Assembly: GCA_013399875.1 (NCBI GenBank)
Contig: VXAZ01007538.1
Coordinates: 372,001 to 436,000, forward strand
DNA length: 64,000 nt
Source: Gymnorhina tibicen
Taxonomy: Eukaryota > Chordata > Aves > Passeriformes > Artamidae
Reading direction: 5' to 3'
A program made the position numbers and the translations under genes. Numbering within the stretch: position 1 is the stretch's first letter; the number at the start of each line of letters is the position of its first letter. Below are positions 40,301 through 51,365 of this stretch, piece by piece. The notes under the pieces are model-generated. The model saw only the letters and a program-made list of their open reading frames with translations, was not told the DNA's origin and searched no databases.

Positions 40301-43300
40301 ATACGTTCATGTCAGGTCACCCTGATAAAGATCTGTGAAGGTTTTTATGTTGTGAAACAAAAGGGAAGATATGATCTGAAGAAAAGCATAGTAGTCCAAA
40401 TCTTGGTAACCTCAAGGACATTATCTCATGATCTCCGCAAATTTAGATCTTTGTGAATAATCAAACAACCTTTCCAACCTGACTTCTTCCTTGTGCACCC
40501 TGTGCAAAGTTAGATATCCCCATAATAGCACACTAATATCTACTTTGCACCCTCACTGTTTACACAACTTAGAACAGAAGTAACTTTAAAAGTGCAAGAA
40601 GTGCTTGGTATGTCTAATTAGGAAAAAATTACAAGGTTTTCCGACAGAACAGAACCAGTCCATTTGTATACCCCATGCTAATATACTTCTTTCAGAGCTT
40701 TCCAACTGCTGGATTCAGCTAAAAAACGGATCCACCACCAAGGGCTGTGCAGCAAAATCTCTCTGTGAGTAATAGGCTTGCCAGCTGCTGGCATTTCAAG
40801 GCTCTCAGTGGCATAAGCTGAGTAGCACATATTTGTGCAAGGGAAACAAACCAAAAGCCTTTTCAATTTACTCATTTTATCCTGCTTGGTAGCTCCTCAA
40901 AGCCTCTGTTTTATTAACTTAATTGTTTGTTTATTAAAAGGTATTATTATTTCTCCTTACAAGCCCTGCCTAACAGTTTGTAACAAACTTATTTTTTTAA
41001 GATTAATTCAATAGTAATATTCTTTCAGCTATTTACCTGATTCTCATATCTGCTTGAGGAAGAACCTAGAGATTTAACAAATTTTAAAATAGTCAATTTA
41101 TTTGCTCTCTCTGCACTGTCTGCAACAGCCTCATCTTTTACTTCAGGAGAGATGTTACTGGATCACAATGAAGGTTTCCTAAAGTGCCCTAAAGGGCCGG
41201 GTGACAGTGCAATTCCTAATTATATGTCAAAAATGGTTCTTTGCCCTGTCTTAACCCTTCTTCCTAAACAAATGTCTCCCATGTGACCTCAGGATCTACA
41301 AGATTTAAGTACATCTAAATGTCTCTGTGGATAATGGCCAACTTGAAGGACAGTGAGTTTCATTCACTTTCCCTGCTTCTGGAATTGTCATTGAAATTTC
41401 CTGGTCCTGTATTTGTATTAGTTGCCCTGACACAGTAAGGCTAGTAAGGGAGGTATCACTGGTAATCTTCTCCTCCTACATAACAGAAAACATGGAAGTG
41501 TTTTCACCAAAGCCTTGCAAAAATGGACCCTGTGAAAATGGTCTGACCCTCTAATGCAGTATATACACTATGATTTGCAGCTCCTGTACCACAAACAAAA
41601 CTTAAACTGGAGGTAGGTGTTTTCAGAGATAAATTTTCCTCACTGATCATTAAAGGATTTCCTAACTACATACATGTAAGAACAACTGCTGATAAGAGAG
41701 CACCATTACCATCTATGCTATACTGCAACATTTCATCATTCACATTGGATTTTCATGATGCTTCCCTGGTTTGCATATTTTGTACATATGCGCTACTCAA
41801 AGACTTGTTAATATCCCAAACTAATCTTTGGCCTGGCTTAGCAGTGTTACAACAGTATAGGATTAATTATTTTTAAATAGGATTACAAATCATGGAGATT
41901 TTTACGTTCTCTGTTGCCGAGTAGAAGAGACATTTTGTTAAAGAATTGCTGGCTTGTCTCCTTTTATTTATGATACCTACTTACTTAACCATATAATGGA
42001 TTTGGGTGACAGAGGTTAAAGCGTCATAAGTCACAGAATTTTAATTTCAAGTAGGTAATAGACAACAGTATAATGAATTACGAAGAGATGGTATTCAACA
42101 GTGACAGAAGTAAGAACGCAAAGACAAGAATAATTCTAGTTTAAATCAGCACTAGGTGGTGAAAATCAGTCATTTACAAGAGGTTATATTCTTTCTCAAT
42201 ACAGAGATATATCTCTTGTTAGTATTTTAGGGGGAGAGGGGAGTGGAGGGAGAACTGAAAGAAGACAACAAGAGATGCAGTCATCAGTGTGACCCCTTCA
42301 GTCAAAGACCCTGTTCAGCACACAGCAGTGACCTCAAATGTTAAACTAAGAAATGGAAAAGAGTAAAACCCCAGTGCTACGGTGTGAATCATCACACATC
42401 CTTAAGGAAGCTTAATTATGTTAACCTGTTTTCAAAAGGTTAATAGAAATGGAGGTGGAGAGATCAGAGATGGACATAAGAACAATCCAAGAATAGAAAT
42501 ACTTCATGGGGAGAGAGTGGAAAAACGAAATTACCTGTCTTACAAATAGTATAGAAAACAGAGGATAACATTGGGAAGGTAGATAAGCCTATTCATATTC
42601 TCTTGCAATACAGGAATTAAGTTTAAAGCTTAACTTAGATAAATTAAGTTAAAATTAAGCAAATTTCAGTGTAACAGCAATTTAAAAAAAGCAAAAACAG
42701 AAACAAAAAAACCCACCACAAACCCTTTGACACTGTCAAAATCTCTATATGGATTTCATGGCTACAAGATGTTTTGCAGCATTCAGGTAACTGCTAGCCA
42801 GTATAGAAGTCACAAAATAAAGAGCACTGGAGCAGAGGATGCTTGTACAGAAATTAAAGTTCTGAAATTAATACAAACTGTGATGCTCCTTGGTATGAAA
42901 CAACCTACATTTACCCCAGGAAACTTTTGAAAGAGTGTTGCTTTCCAGAAACCTAATGCAGAGCCTTTTTGAAAACTTTCTGAAGTAAACAGTAAAGGCT
43001 GCTGTTGGATATCGAACTTGGTAAACTACTTCTACAATCCAGTTATGAAGTTCTTCAATTTCAGCCAATTGTGTGGAGTTGTAATTAAAAGTTACCCTCT
43101 AGCTGTTAAAATTCTTGGCATAGAATTTAGGCTGTGGAAAAGGGAAGCTACAGGCTGCAACTTACTTTAGAACAGGAGCTGCATGGAATAAAGGAATCTC
43201 TTAGCCTTCCTCTGCAGAGAACTCTGACACAGGCAAGTGTGGGCTCTTAGGTATGGTTTTTACATCAGAATTGAACACCTAAGATACTCTTCTGCAGTGT

Positions 43301-44583
43301 GTACACACGTCCTTTTTGCCCCAGTGACTGTATCTTTTGGAAGAAGTTAAATGTCAATGAACATAACTTGGTTTTTAAGACAGCAGGTGAAAAATTTTAA
43401 AAAGCAAACATTTGAAAGTAATTTTCTCCTTTGAACAAAACATTATTTTTCAAAAATGAAGTTGAGCTATTCTGGGATTGTCCTAGAATAAAGATAAAAC
43501 CTTAGTAAGCTATAATTTCTGCTCCTTCTCTGGTCTGGTAAGACTCCACTGAACCCAGTGAGGTTACACTGTCACCGGCTTTGAAAGAATCAGCTCAAAT
43601 CTACCTATGGTATAAAGCTGTTTAAAGACATATGTTCCAAATTTTAAAGCAGCTGGAAATGCCCTGTTACTTGTATAGAGCCATGGTAAACGTTGGCAGT
43701 TTAGGTCCAGTTTTGCTTTGACACCTCGGCTCTCGAGTGACAGCAAGGAAGTTACTCAGAGGGATAACCAGACACCTGGGCTGGCATATGGGCGGCAGCT
43801 CACCCTGCTCCGGCGGGCTCCTCTGAACAGAGAGGCTGCGGGCTGGCACTCGCCTCGCTCCCTGCTCTGAGCACGGCTCATTTCCAAGGGACCCGGAGGA
43901 GGAGGCAGGAGACCGCTGGTGGGACCGCTCACGGCGGGTCCCCGCGCCGGGACCGGCGGCCGTCCTGGATGCCCGGCGCTGCGGGCAGCGGCGCGGGGCC
44001 GGTCCCCCGGAGCGGCGGGAGGCCAGGGCAAGCCTCGGGGCGCCGGGCTCTCTCACCTGTCGATACTTATCACGCAGAGGGTCATGATGGAGGCCGTGCA
44101 GCACATGACATCCATGGCGATGAAGACGTTGCAGAAGAGGCGCCCGAAGATCCACTCGCCGCCGATAAGGTCAGTGACGCTGACGAAGGGCATGACGGCC
44201 AGGGCCACCGAGAGATCGGCCAGGGCCAGCGAGACGATGAGATAGTTGGAGGGCTGCCGCAGCTTCTTCACGAAGCAGACGGAGATCACCACCAGGCAGT
44301 TGCCGGCGATGGTCAGCAGGGTGATGAGGCAGAGCACGGCCCCGATGAGAACTTTCTCCGCGTTGCCGTAGCTGAGGATCTGCTCCCCGCACTGGGAGTC
44401 GTTGGCGGGGAGGGGGCTCGCCGTGGGCAGCGCCGACGGGGGGGGAGACGGGCCGAGCTTCGCCAGGCTGCGCGGGGGCCAGGAGCCGGCGATCATCCTG
44501 CCGCCGCTCAGCGCCCGCGGGTCCTCCAGCACCAGGGGCCGGAGGTTACCGTAGAGGTGGCTGCCGTTGAGGGCGAGCACCAT
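21624..44583 (-). CDS. HTR7: 5-hydroxytryptamine (serotonin) receptor 7, two coding exons in view
   Basis: Class A GPCR for serotonin that couples to Gs and raises cAMP at the plasma membrane. Exon 1 (44583-44057, 527 nt) joins exon 2 (22374-21624, 751 nt) across a GT-AG intron that splits the Arg codon of the DRY motif. The joined frame is 425 codons plus stop, against 432 for the human short (b) form. Seen: N-glycosylation sequons at N6 and N61; TM1 Asn95; TM2 Asp123; TM3 Cys151 and amine-binding Asp158; DRY at 175-177; TM4 Trp203; ECL2 Cys227; CWLP with Trp336 in TM6; NPFIY at 376-380 in TM7; C-tail Cys397, a likely palmitoylation site. The ATG sits in a perfect GCCACCATGG context. The family assignment rests on near-identity of the TM segments to known 5-HT7. 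The alternative C-terminal exons of mammals were not found here. It is divergent from RPP30. Confidence 0.97.
22375..44056 (-). other. HTR7: HTR7 intron 1
   Basis: A 21.7 kb GT-AG intron interrupting the DRY arginine codon, a position shared with mammalian HTR7. It contains a CR1 tail at about 23036-23171. I recognise no other gene or RNA in it. Short open frames (up to about 100 codons) on both strands have no recognisable protein features and are expected by chance. Confidence 0.9.
23036..23171 (-). mobile_element. CR1 LINE 3'-end fragment
   Basis: Starts CACAGAATCA (complement of the TGATTCTGTG-type 3' tail), then has GGTTGGAAGAGATCTCTAAG, a TGAGTCCAACCCATGCCC-like block and ACACATCCAGGGATGGTGA. 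These are hallmark blocks of the avian/reptilian CR1 3' end read in antisense, so the element lies on the minus strand. It is 5'-truncated and has no coding capacity. It lies about 0.7 kb inside HTR7 intron 1. Confidence 0.85.
44057..44583 (-). CDS. HTR7: HTR7 coding exon 1 (N-terminus to TM3)
   Basis: Encodes residues 1-175 plus two bases of codon 176: the extracellular N-terminus, TM1, TM2 and TM3 up to ISID. The start ATG is at 44583-44581, with GCCACC before it and G after it. The donor reads GACAG|GTGAGA, so the exon ends at 44057. The N-terminal ~60 residues are Pro/Ser/Gly-rich and poorly conserved, as is usual in this family, while TM1-TM3 are strongly conserved. The same frame stays open upstream through the N at 44710 as far as 45216. 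That upstream stretch does not look like receptor sequence and is taken as 5'UTR. Confidence 0.96.
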
Positions 44584-44709
44584 GGTGGCGTGAGCAGCCC
44601 ATGAAGCCCCGCCGCCCGTTCTCCGGCTGTCCCCGGCGCCGGGATGCTCGGGCTCCTCCTCGGGCGCCCGGCGCCGCCCGCCCCCTCGCAGCCGGCCGAG
44701 CGGCCCGCG

Positions 44710-44710
44710 N
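44710..44710. other. Unknown base (N) in the HTR7 5'UTR CpG island
   Basis: A single N sits in GCGNCGCGG. This is either an ambiguous call or a closed gap placeholder in very GC-rich sequence. Bases may be missing, so the frame upstream of the ATG cannot be trusted. Confidence 0.9.
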
Positions 44711-44896
44711 CGCGGCTGCTTTCCGAAGGCGACAGGCGACGGGATGGGAACCGCTCCGCCTCCCTCTCCCTCCTGTCCTCTGAGCTGCAGGTGGGGGTCC
44801 CCGCAGTCCGGGGTGCCGGTTCCTCCTCCGGCTTCTTCTTCGCGGCCGCCCCAAGCGAGGGGCTCTCTGGGAGCCCCATGTATGCATGTGTATGTA

Positions 44897-44928
44897 CGAT
44901 ATATGTATATACCGATATATGTATATAC
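44897..44928. repeat. Two tandem copies of a 16-bp TA-rich unit in the HTR7 5' region
   Basis: CGATATATGTATATAC occurs twice back to back (44897-44912 and 44913-44928), preceded by TATGCATGTGTATGTA-like alternating purine/pyrimidine sequence. It lies 314-345 bp upstream of the HTR7 ATG inside the CpG island. Confidence 0.9.
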
Positions 44929-45216
44929 GCACACAGGTCGCACCCGGGAAGCTGCGGGCAGGTGGCCGCGGCTGGCCCAGAGGCGCCTGCAGGCTGAGCT
45001 GCCCCTGCCGGACCCGGGTACGAGCCTCTCTGTTTGCCGGCTCCGGCACAACCCTGTGGCCGCATCGGCTGCTTCGGAAGCCCTGCGGCACATCCGTGCA
45101 GAAGGACTCGGGGCGGCGGGACCCTGGCTGCTGCTCGGAGAGTTGATAGTGACCGCTCCTTTAAGATCTATCTCCAACAACACGGTCAGCACAGAAGCAC
45201 TTCTCTGTGTATCCAA

Positions 45217-48200
45217 GCTTGCAGATTCCTTCGTATTAAGTTGATGTGAATACCATCGCTTATATTTTCTCTTTTATTAATATTTTTATAGCCTTATTTT
45301 GAATTTACTCCACGTTCCATGTGTGATTCCTTAATTCCTTCAGTAAAGCTAAACCAAACAAACTCCCATTGCTTGCATTACCTGCTTTTCTTGCGGGCTC
45401 CTCGGATTCTTAGATACAAGCCAGTTTGTGGGACTCACTAGCTTTCTCAATTCTTCAGGTTCTATTTTTGCCTCTAAGTGGGGTGAAAACTAGCTGTTTG
45501 AATTGTGAGTCACCCATGCGATGCCAGCAGAAGATCACACCCCTTGGTATAGTAACATGCGAAACAGTAAGGACTAAAAACAAGAAATACCTGCTCCTGA
45601 GTGTCCCTCATATTTTCAGCACAAGACAGAAGCCAGATGAACTAGAGAAGGAGAGGAACTGAAAAGCGTATCAATAACCATGGACTATGACGTTTGAATG
45701 AAGGGAGACCTTGCAACAATATAGCAAGTTTTATTTAAGTATGCACCAGACCGGGAAGAACTGTTTGTGGGGCTCAGTAGTAAGAAAGGCTGCAGGATGA
45801 TCGCACATTACACAGACTTAAAAATCTGCTTTGAAGACAGACCTAGTAAGTATCCAGCACTGGGAAAAAAACCCCAAAACCCTTAACTGACAGTCACATG
45901 GACTACTGAAACATAAATCCATAGCAACTGAGGCTTCCATACTTGACTTACAGAATGTCTCAGTTTTAATGAAATCTTCCATTCTCTCAGCATCTCCTGT
46001 TTTCTCTATCTTTTTCCTGTTGGACGACAGGCTTTCCAACATGCATGACTCTGCATTGGCCCATACGTGAGTATGCACAGACTGAGGAGTTGGGCTCAGC
46101 TGTGCCTGACACAAGCTGAGCGCAGGCAGAGCCTCCTGAGGTCAGAAACGCAGCAGGGTTTGGCAGTTCAGTTGCTGCCCTTCCCTTCCACTCCCACATC
46201 TTGATTTGATTAAGATAATAAAATAAGCTATGATAAGGATGAAATCTTGTTGGGCAGCTCTTTGACCATTACCAAGTTGAAAGTGTTTTCCTGTTCAGTC
46301 AAGTATTTTCCTACACTTTGTTAGTTGCTTTATTGTATCCAATCACAATAAAAGCAATAAAATCACAAAATAAAAATCCCTGTTAAACCACCCAGAATGT
46401 GTTCATGAGCCTTGAGCTTCAGGTGAGTTACCCCACCAGGTGATAAATCAAGTCCTTTGTCTTCCTCAGTTAAGCAAATATTAGGAAGAAAAAGGTCTTT
46501 AGAAATGGCAAGGATATATCTAAGTTAAAACATTAAGGCAAAATGTGGAGAGAGGAGAATGTTTCCTTATTGGTTGAACATGTTTTTAAAAATAGTGTCT
46601 GAAGTACAGCTAAGGAGTTAGGAACTTAGGAAATTTTGTTCAAAATGGATTCTTATCACAGAAGCTGATAAAGTTGTACAGTTTAATACTCCCAGTAAAA
46701 GCAATTTTTCAGTTGCTTAAAATGTCACTAAGACAGAGCAAATTATAATCTGGTGCTTCCTGCAAATGTGTTAACACAGTTCATTAAATCAGTCATTCTT
46801 CTTGACAGCTTTTCAATACACTTCTGGAATGTGACTCTCTAAATGTTCTCAGTGGATGATACGCAGGATCGTTTGTGTGTACTCCTACCCATTCCAACCC
46901 AAAAGTAGGACTGAACCTTGTCTTTTGTTCTGTATCTTAAATTCCCTAACAGTTCATTAGAAGTTAATCACTTGACTTCTTTCCTTCTCAAAGGCCATAT
47001 GTTACCATTTTTTTGTACTTGCTGCCGTAATCTTACCTTTGAAGAAACAAAGCAATTTAAGTCAATTTATGTACCAATATAGAAAGGGATTTATGTACTA
47101 TTGCAGAGAAGATGTGAAACCCTGGCAAGACAAAGCAGCTGACACCTCTCTAAAATAAGTTCCTTGAAAGCTTTTTATCAGGCCACACCTAAAATAACTT
47201 CTAGTTTCCCGGGCTGGTGAGGTGCTTTCCTTGAGGGTTTAGAGGGTTTCACATGGCCAGTGTCTGGGAAAGCACAGAGAATCCATCATTCCATGAGACA
47301 ACATCTATTCTAGGTACTTAAAACAACAATACATGAAAGCAGGACTCAATCTTTCCAAGGGTACATCCCATTTTTGCCTTCAGTGATCCTGTTTAAAAAT
47401 TCTAATATGTTGTTCTAGACAGCATACAGAAGTGAAACAAATGTCCAATTAGGTGTCAAGAATAACAAGTTGACATTTGTTCTCTCCCCAAGAAATTACT
47501 TTTTCACCTTCCATTAGGCTTCAATAAATATCATTAAATCATTTTTCTGGCTGGGCTTAGTAAAATCCTGTCCTTCGAGTAATTTCAGCTCTCTATGCAT
47601 AAAAGCCTCTTAATATTTCCATATACCTCCAATTCTGTGCTAAGTCCTTTGTCCCTCATTCTTTCTGCATTTATTGACTTTAAACTATTTTGTAAATATT
47701 TGACAATGTACTTTATTTGCAAATCTCACCTTTGGTATTTTATTGTTTTATATAGAAAAATTTCAGATTAAAAAAAGAAAAAATGCAAGAGAAATTTTTG
47801 TTTTGATTTTTTTTTTACTCTCCTAAAGTAGTTAACTCCTTTGCTTAACTTTCTCCCCTCCTCCAGAAATAGTGGTAATCACATATCTTCAGCATTTGCC
47901 ATTCATACTAAGTGTATAATATAGCAGTGGGTATTGGTATCGATTCTTTGCCCCCATGTTAGTGAGATAAGGTAAGACAAGTTATCAGGGCTAGCCAAGG
48001 AAATACAGTTTCCCAAGCACATGTTGATTGAGTGGGGCCAGACTGTATCCATCAAAGTGTTTGTGTTGAAAAACCTCACACTAAATCCTGGCTCCTTCAT
48101 CCCTCCCTGGAGGACTTAATGCTTGCAGACAGCAGGTCTGTGCTAAGTTGGAGGATCCTGACTAAAGTGGGTCAAGGAATGCAGTGCAAGAGCTTCAGCA

Positions 48201-50870
48201 GTGAAGGAGAAAATGCTGACAGCCCAGCACGGTAACACTTTCCCTCACACAGCTGCCTCTAGAAAACAATAGCCCTGCTCATCTTAGCTTAAAAAGTTGA
48301 AGGCATGCTACATTCCCCTTCTTAAACCATTCAGTATTGTATACATGGCAGGAAGGTAACATGAATGTGAAATAAATAAACAGATCAGAAAATTTTCTTG
48401 TTTTTTTTCCTTTCTTATCATCCCATTTTTTGCCTTTCCTTGCCTGAGACAGCTTATCTTCTTGAACTGTTGTTTTTATTTGTGTGTCGCATTTTTTTTT
48501 TCTTTTCTTTTCATCTTCTTTTCTTAGAAACCAATATAAGATTGGTGAGGACCTACTGTTGGGAACAGTAAATAAAGTATAGGTATATATTTCTTCTGCC
48601 TTGGGGAAATATGTTGTCAAGACATTTAGAATATTTTATCAGAGACTGGTTAGAGGTATTACTGAAACCTCGATTTTTATTCCCAGCATGTACTGTTTAG
48701 CAAATAACACTTTTGTCTAACTTCTAGCAAATATGTTGCAGCTGCACTTTTCTTTTCTGCCTTTTCTTGTCTTTGTGAAGATAAATCATCATCACACTGT
48801 GGCAGTAAAACAGAGAGGTAACTATTCCCATATTTGGCATTTCTCATCATTGTCAAAATAAATACTTGCATCTGTGCAACTTAAATATGAAATTATGTCT
48901 TCCCTTTTTTTGGAACCAGCAAATACTAACAACAGCAAGCTGTCATCTGAAAAGAAAATGAACAATTAAGATGACATTTTTGCTTAAAATTCTGCATCAC
49001 TCAAAATGAGAGCTCCCAACTCTGAAAATTCCATCTGTACCTTTACAAAGGAGCTTATTGAGGTTATGAGGTTATGGTAAAAGTGACTATAACATCCATG
49101 TTACTGAGTTGCTGAGATAATATTAAATAGTATCTTAGCTCCCTAAAAGTGCCAAATGCAGAACTAAAGCAAAAAAACCTGAAGTTGCTACCATGGGCTG
49201 CCCACTGAAGACGTATTAGAAGAATTGTTACGGTTTCTGCATTAAAATTTAAGGGCTGCCTTGAGCTCTAACTATATTGAGAAAGAAACACTTGGAGTGA
49301 GGAGATCTGTTTTCACCAAGGAGAACTTCAGGACAGCAATGAAACAAAGCATGTTAGAAGCTTGCAGCTCAACATTGAGGACCATAAGGAAGTTCTAAGC
49401 AGACCACTGGGGTTGGCATAAATAAAAGCAGTAATATCTAAATAATAACATAGGAAATAAGGCTGTGCACTGTTCTGAGTACACAATTCATGATACCTGA
49501 AAAGTGCTAAAAGTGCTTCATACTCAGATTCTTAAACCATTACAGCAAATTGGGTTCTGCAGATCTTCTGCATGAAGATCTGTTTAAATGTCCTCCATTT
49601 TAAGCACCTCAAGGAAAGGATTCTTTTGCTTGTATATTGCCAAACACAAAGGCTGCTTAATCCTCTTTGGTATGTCTGAATACTGCTGCAGTAGGGCCAT
49701 TCAAAAATAACTGATACATGCTTGTGGATTGCTTTTTACATTCATTAAGACAAATCAAGTTACATTACACACTGAGCCAAAGAAAACCTGGAATAATATC
49801 TCGAGCTCTTCCATTTTCACACACATCGAAGAAAAACCTTGGCAATACCATTCAGGCTGTGCTGCTTATTCAAATGGCTGGCAGAGGAGCAATATTGGCT
49901 GTTCTGAAATAACAGGCAAGCACCTTACGGATGAAGATGGACTAAAACAGAGCTTCAGTACTAAAATATCTTGACCTAATGTTGTCAAAAAAAAAAATGC
50001 TGCCATAGATGTGGCATGAACAAAGATGGTTTACCAGCTGGGGGCTTTTACCCCTTTCAGAGTGATGTGTTTTTTTCCTGCCATACAGATGTGGCAGGCT
50101 GTTTTCTATTGACCCTCAATGCTGCTTCAACTCCTTGTCCAGTGTCCGCAGCCCACAAGTAGTTTCTCTGCTACCACCATCCCAGGCATTTGTAACTCAT
50201 CGGATAGCAAGTCCAGAAACACGCCAAGAAGGCACTGTTGTTTCTCAGCCATACTTTGTCAACCAAGTGATCTCTTTGGTAGAAATGAGCCAGGTCCCCA
50301 GAAGTCCCTTGTGCACAGCTGGCACAAGCTGCTTCAAGGTCAGACTCTGTAAGTGGGGACGTTCCAGGGTTTGGCAGCAGCCTGGGCCTTGGTTAGAAGC
50401 ATTTTTGCCTCATTAAGAATTCGGGGCTCCAGATACCCCATAGACTTCCCCTGGTGAACATTTAGCCCAATTTGAAGATAGAAAAAGTGAAGCACCCCCT
50501 GGCCTGGCCACCTGAAGTCGGACTGGAATTGCAGACCTGCTGTCTTCAACAGCTGCTCTAAGTCACCAGAAACCACCTACTGAGAATTTCCATTTGTATT
50601 TTACATATTCTGTGCTATTTCTTAGCCGTAGAACAATATTTGTACTTTTTGTAGCAGTGCTACTCAGTGAACTTGTATCTGGTTACTGGGTCTGTGACAA
50701 TTCCTCAGTCCTTTTCCGTGTCAGGGGATATCTTTGACACGGCAGCTCGGGGCTTTGTAGGAAAGAGAATAACTCTAAAACTACATAAATAGAAAAGACT
50801 GGTTTTGATTTTTATTGGCAATGTTCAGGTGGAGCTGAACCAGTTTAACGGGATAAATAGGCCACTGGAG
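45217..50870. other. Spacer between HTR7 and RPP30
   Basis: AT-rich sequence between two divergent promoters. I see no conserved coding exon, tRNA or recognisable repeat family. It has a pyrimidine-rich tract at about 48395-48530 and a short perfect hairpin at 49560-49582. Confidence 0.7.
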
Positions 50871-51187
50871 CAGGGCTACCGCTCCACCTGGTGGGCACCC
50901 GGCGGCTCTGAGGGGTGCGGCGAGCCTCGGCCGGCGCCGCTCCGGCTGCGGAGAGCGGCAGAGCCGGGTATCCCCTGAGTCGGGGGGGATTTCCCTCAGA
51001 GCCCGGGGTGCGTTGCCTGAGAACCAGGGGGGATCTCCTTCAGGGCCCTCGCCTGAGACCTGAGCAATCACCCCATAGGCTTTCCCCGTCCACCGCAGCC
51101 TCCTGGCGAGGCACCCGCGGCCATGTGGAGCAGCCGCTCCGCCTGCCGCCGCGGTGCCGAGAGTGGCGCCGGCCCGGCACGGGCGGG

Positions 51188-51201
51188 ACTACAGGGCCCA
51201 G
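51188..51201 (+). promoter_or_regulatory. RPP30: ZNF143 (Staf)-like site in the RPP30 promoter
   Basis: ACTACAGGGCCCAG matches the ACTACAnnnCCCAG core of the ZNF143/Staf element at all 11 fixed positions. The element is known from many housekeeping and small-RNA promoters. Its 3' end is 83 bp upstream of the ATG. Binding is inferred. Confidence 0.6.
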
Positions 51202-51283
51202 GCTGCCGCGGGCGGGCGGGGGCGGTGCCGCCGCCGTGCGCCGCTGCCGTGCCCGGGCTCGGCCCGCCCGCCGCGGGGTGAGT

Positions 51284-51365
51284 ATGGCCGGCTTCGCCGA
51301 CCTGAACCTGCCGCAGGGGCCGGACAAGAAGTCCCTGCAGAGCCTGCTGGAGGCCGCGGCGCACC
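51284..51365 (+). CDS. RPP30: RPP30 exon 1
   Basis: Residues 1-27 plus one base, beginning MAGFADLNL and ending EAAAH. The donor is CACC|GTGAGT. The ATG follows GTGAGT, which itself looks like a donor but here lies in the 5'UTR. Confidence 0.95.

Larger units (their letters stand above)
43780..45150. promoter_or_regulatory. HTR7: CpG island covering HTR7 exon 1, 5'UTR and promoter
   Basis: An abrupt GC- and CpG-rich block in otherwise AT-rich DNA, spanning the start of intron 1, coding exon 1 and roughly 570 bp upstream of the ATG. It is interrupted only by the TA-rich repeat near 44880-44930. No clear TATA box lies at a fixed distance from a start site, which fits a CpG-island promoter. Long open frames on both strands here are shadows of GC-rich sequence. 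Confidence 0.75.

Noticed and set aside
43667..44155. 162-codon minus-strand frame over the HTR7 exon 1/intron 1 border
   Set aside because: It is out of frame with the receptor and crosses the clear GTGAGA donor.
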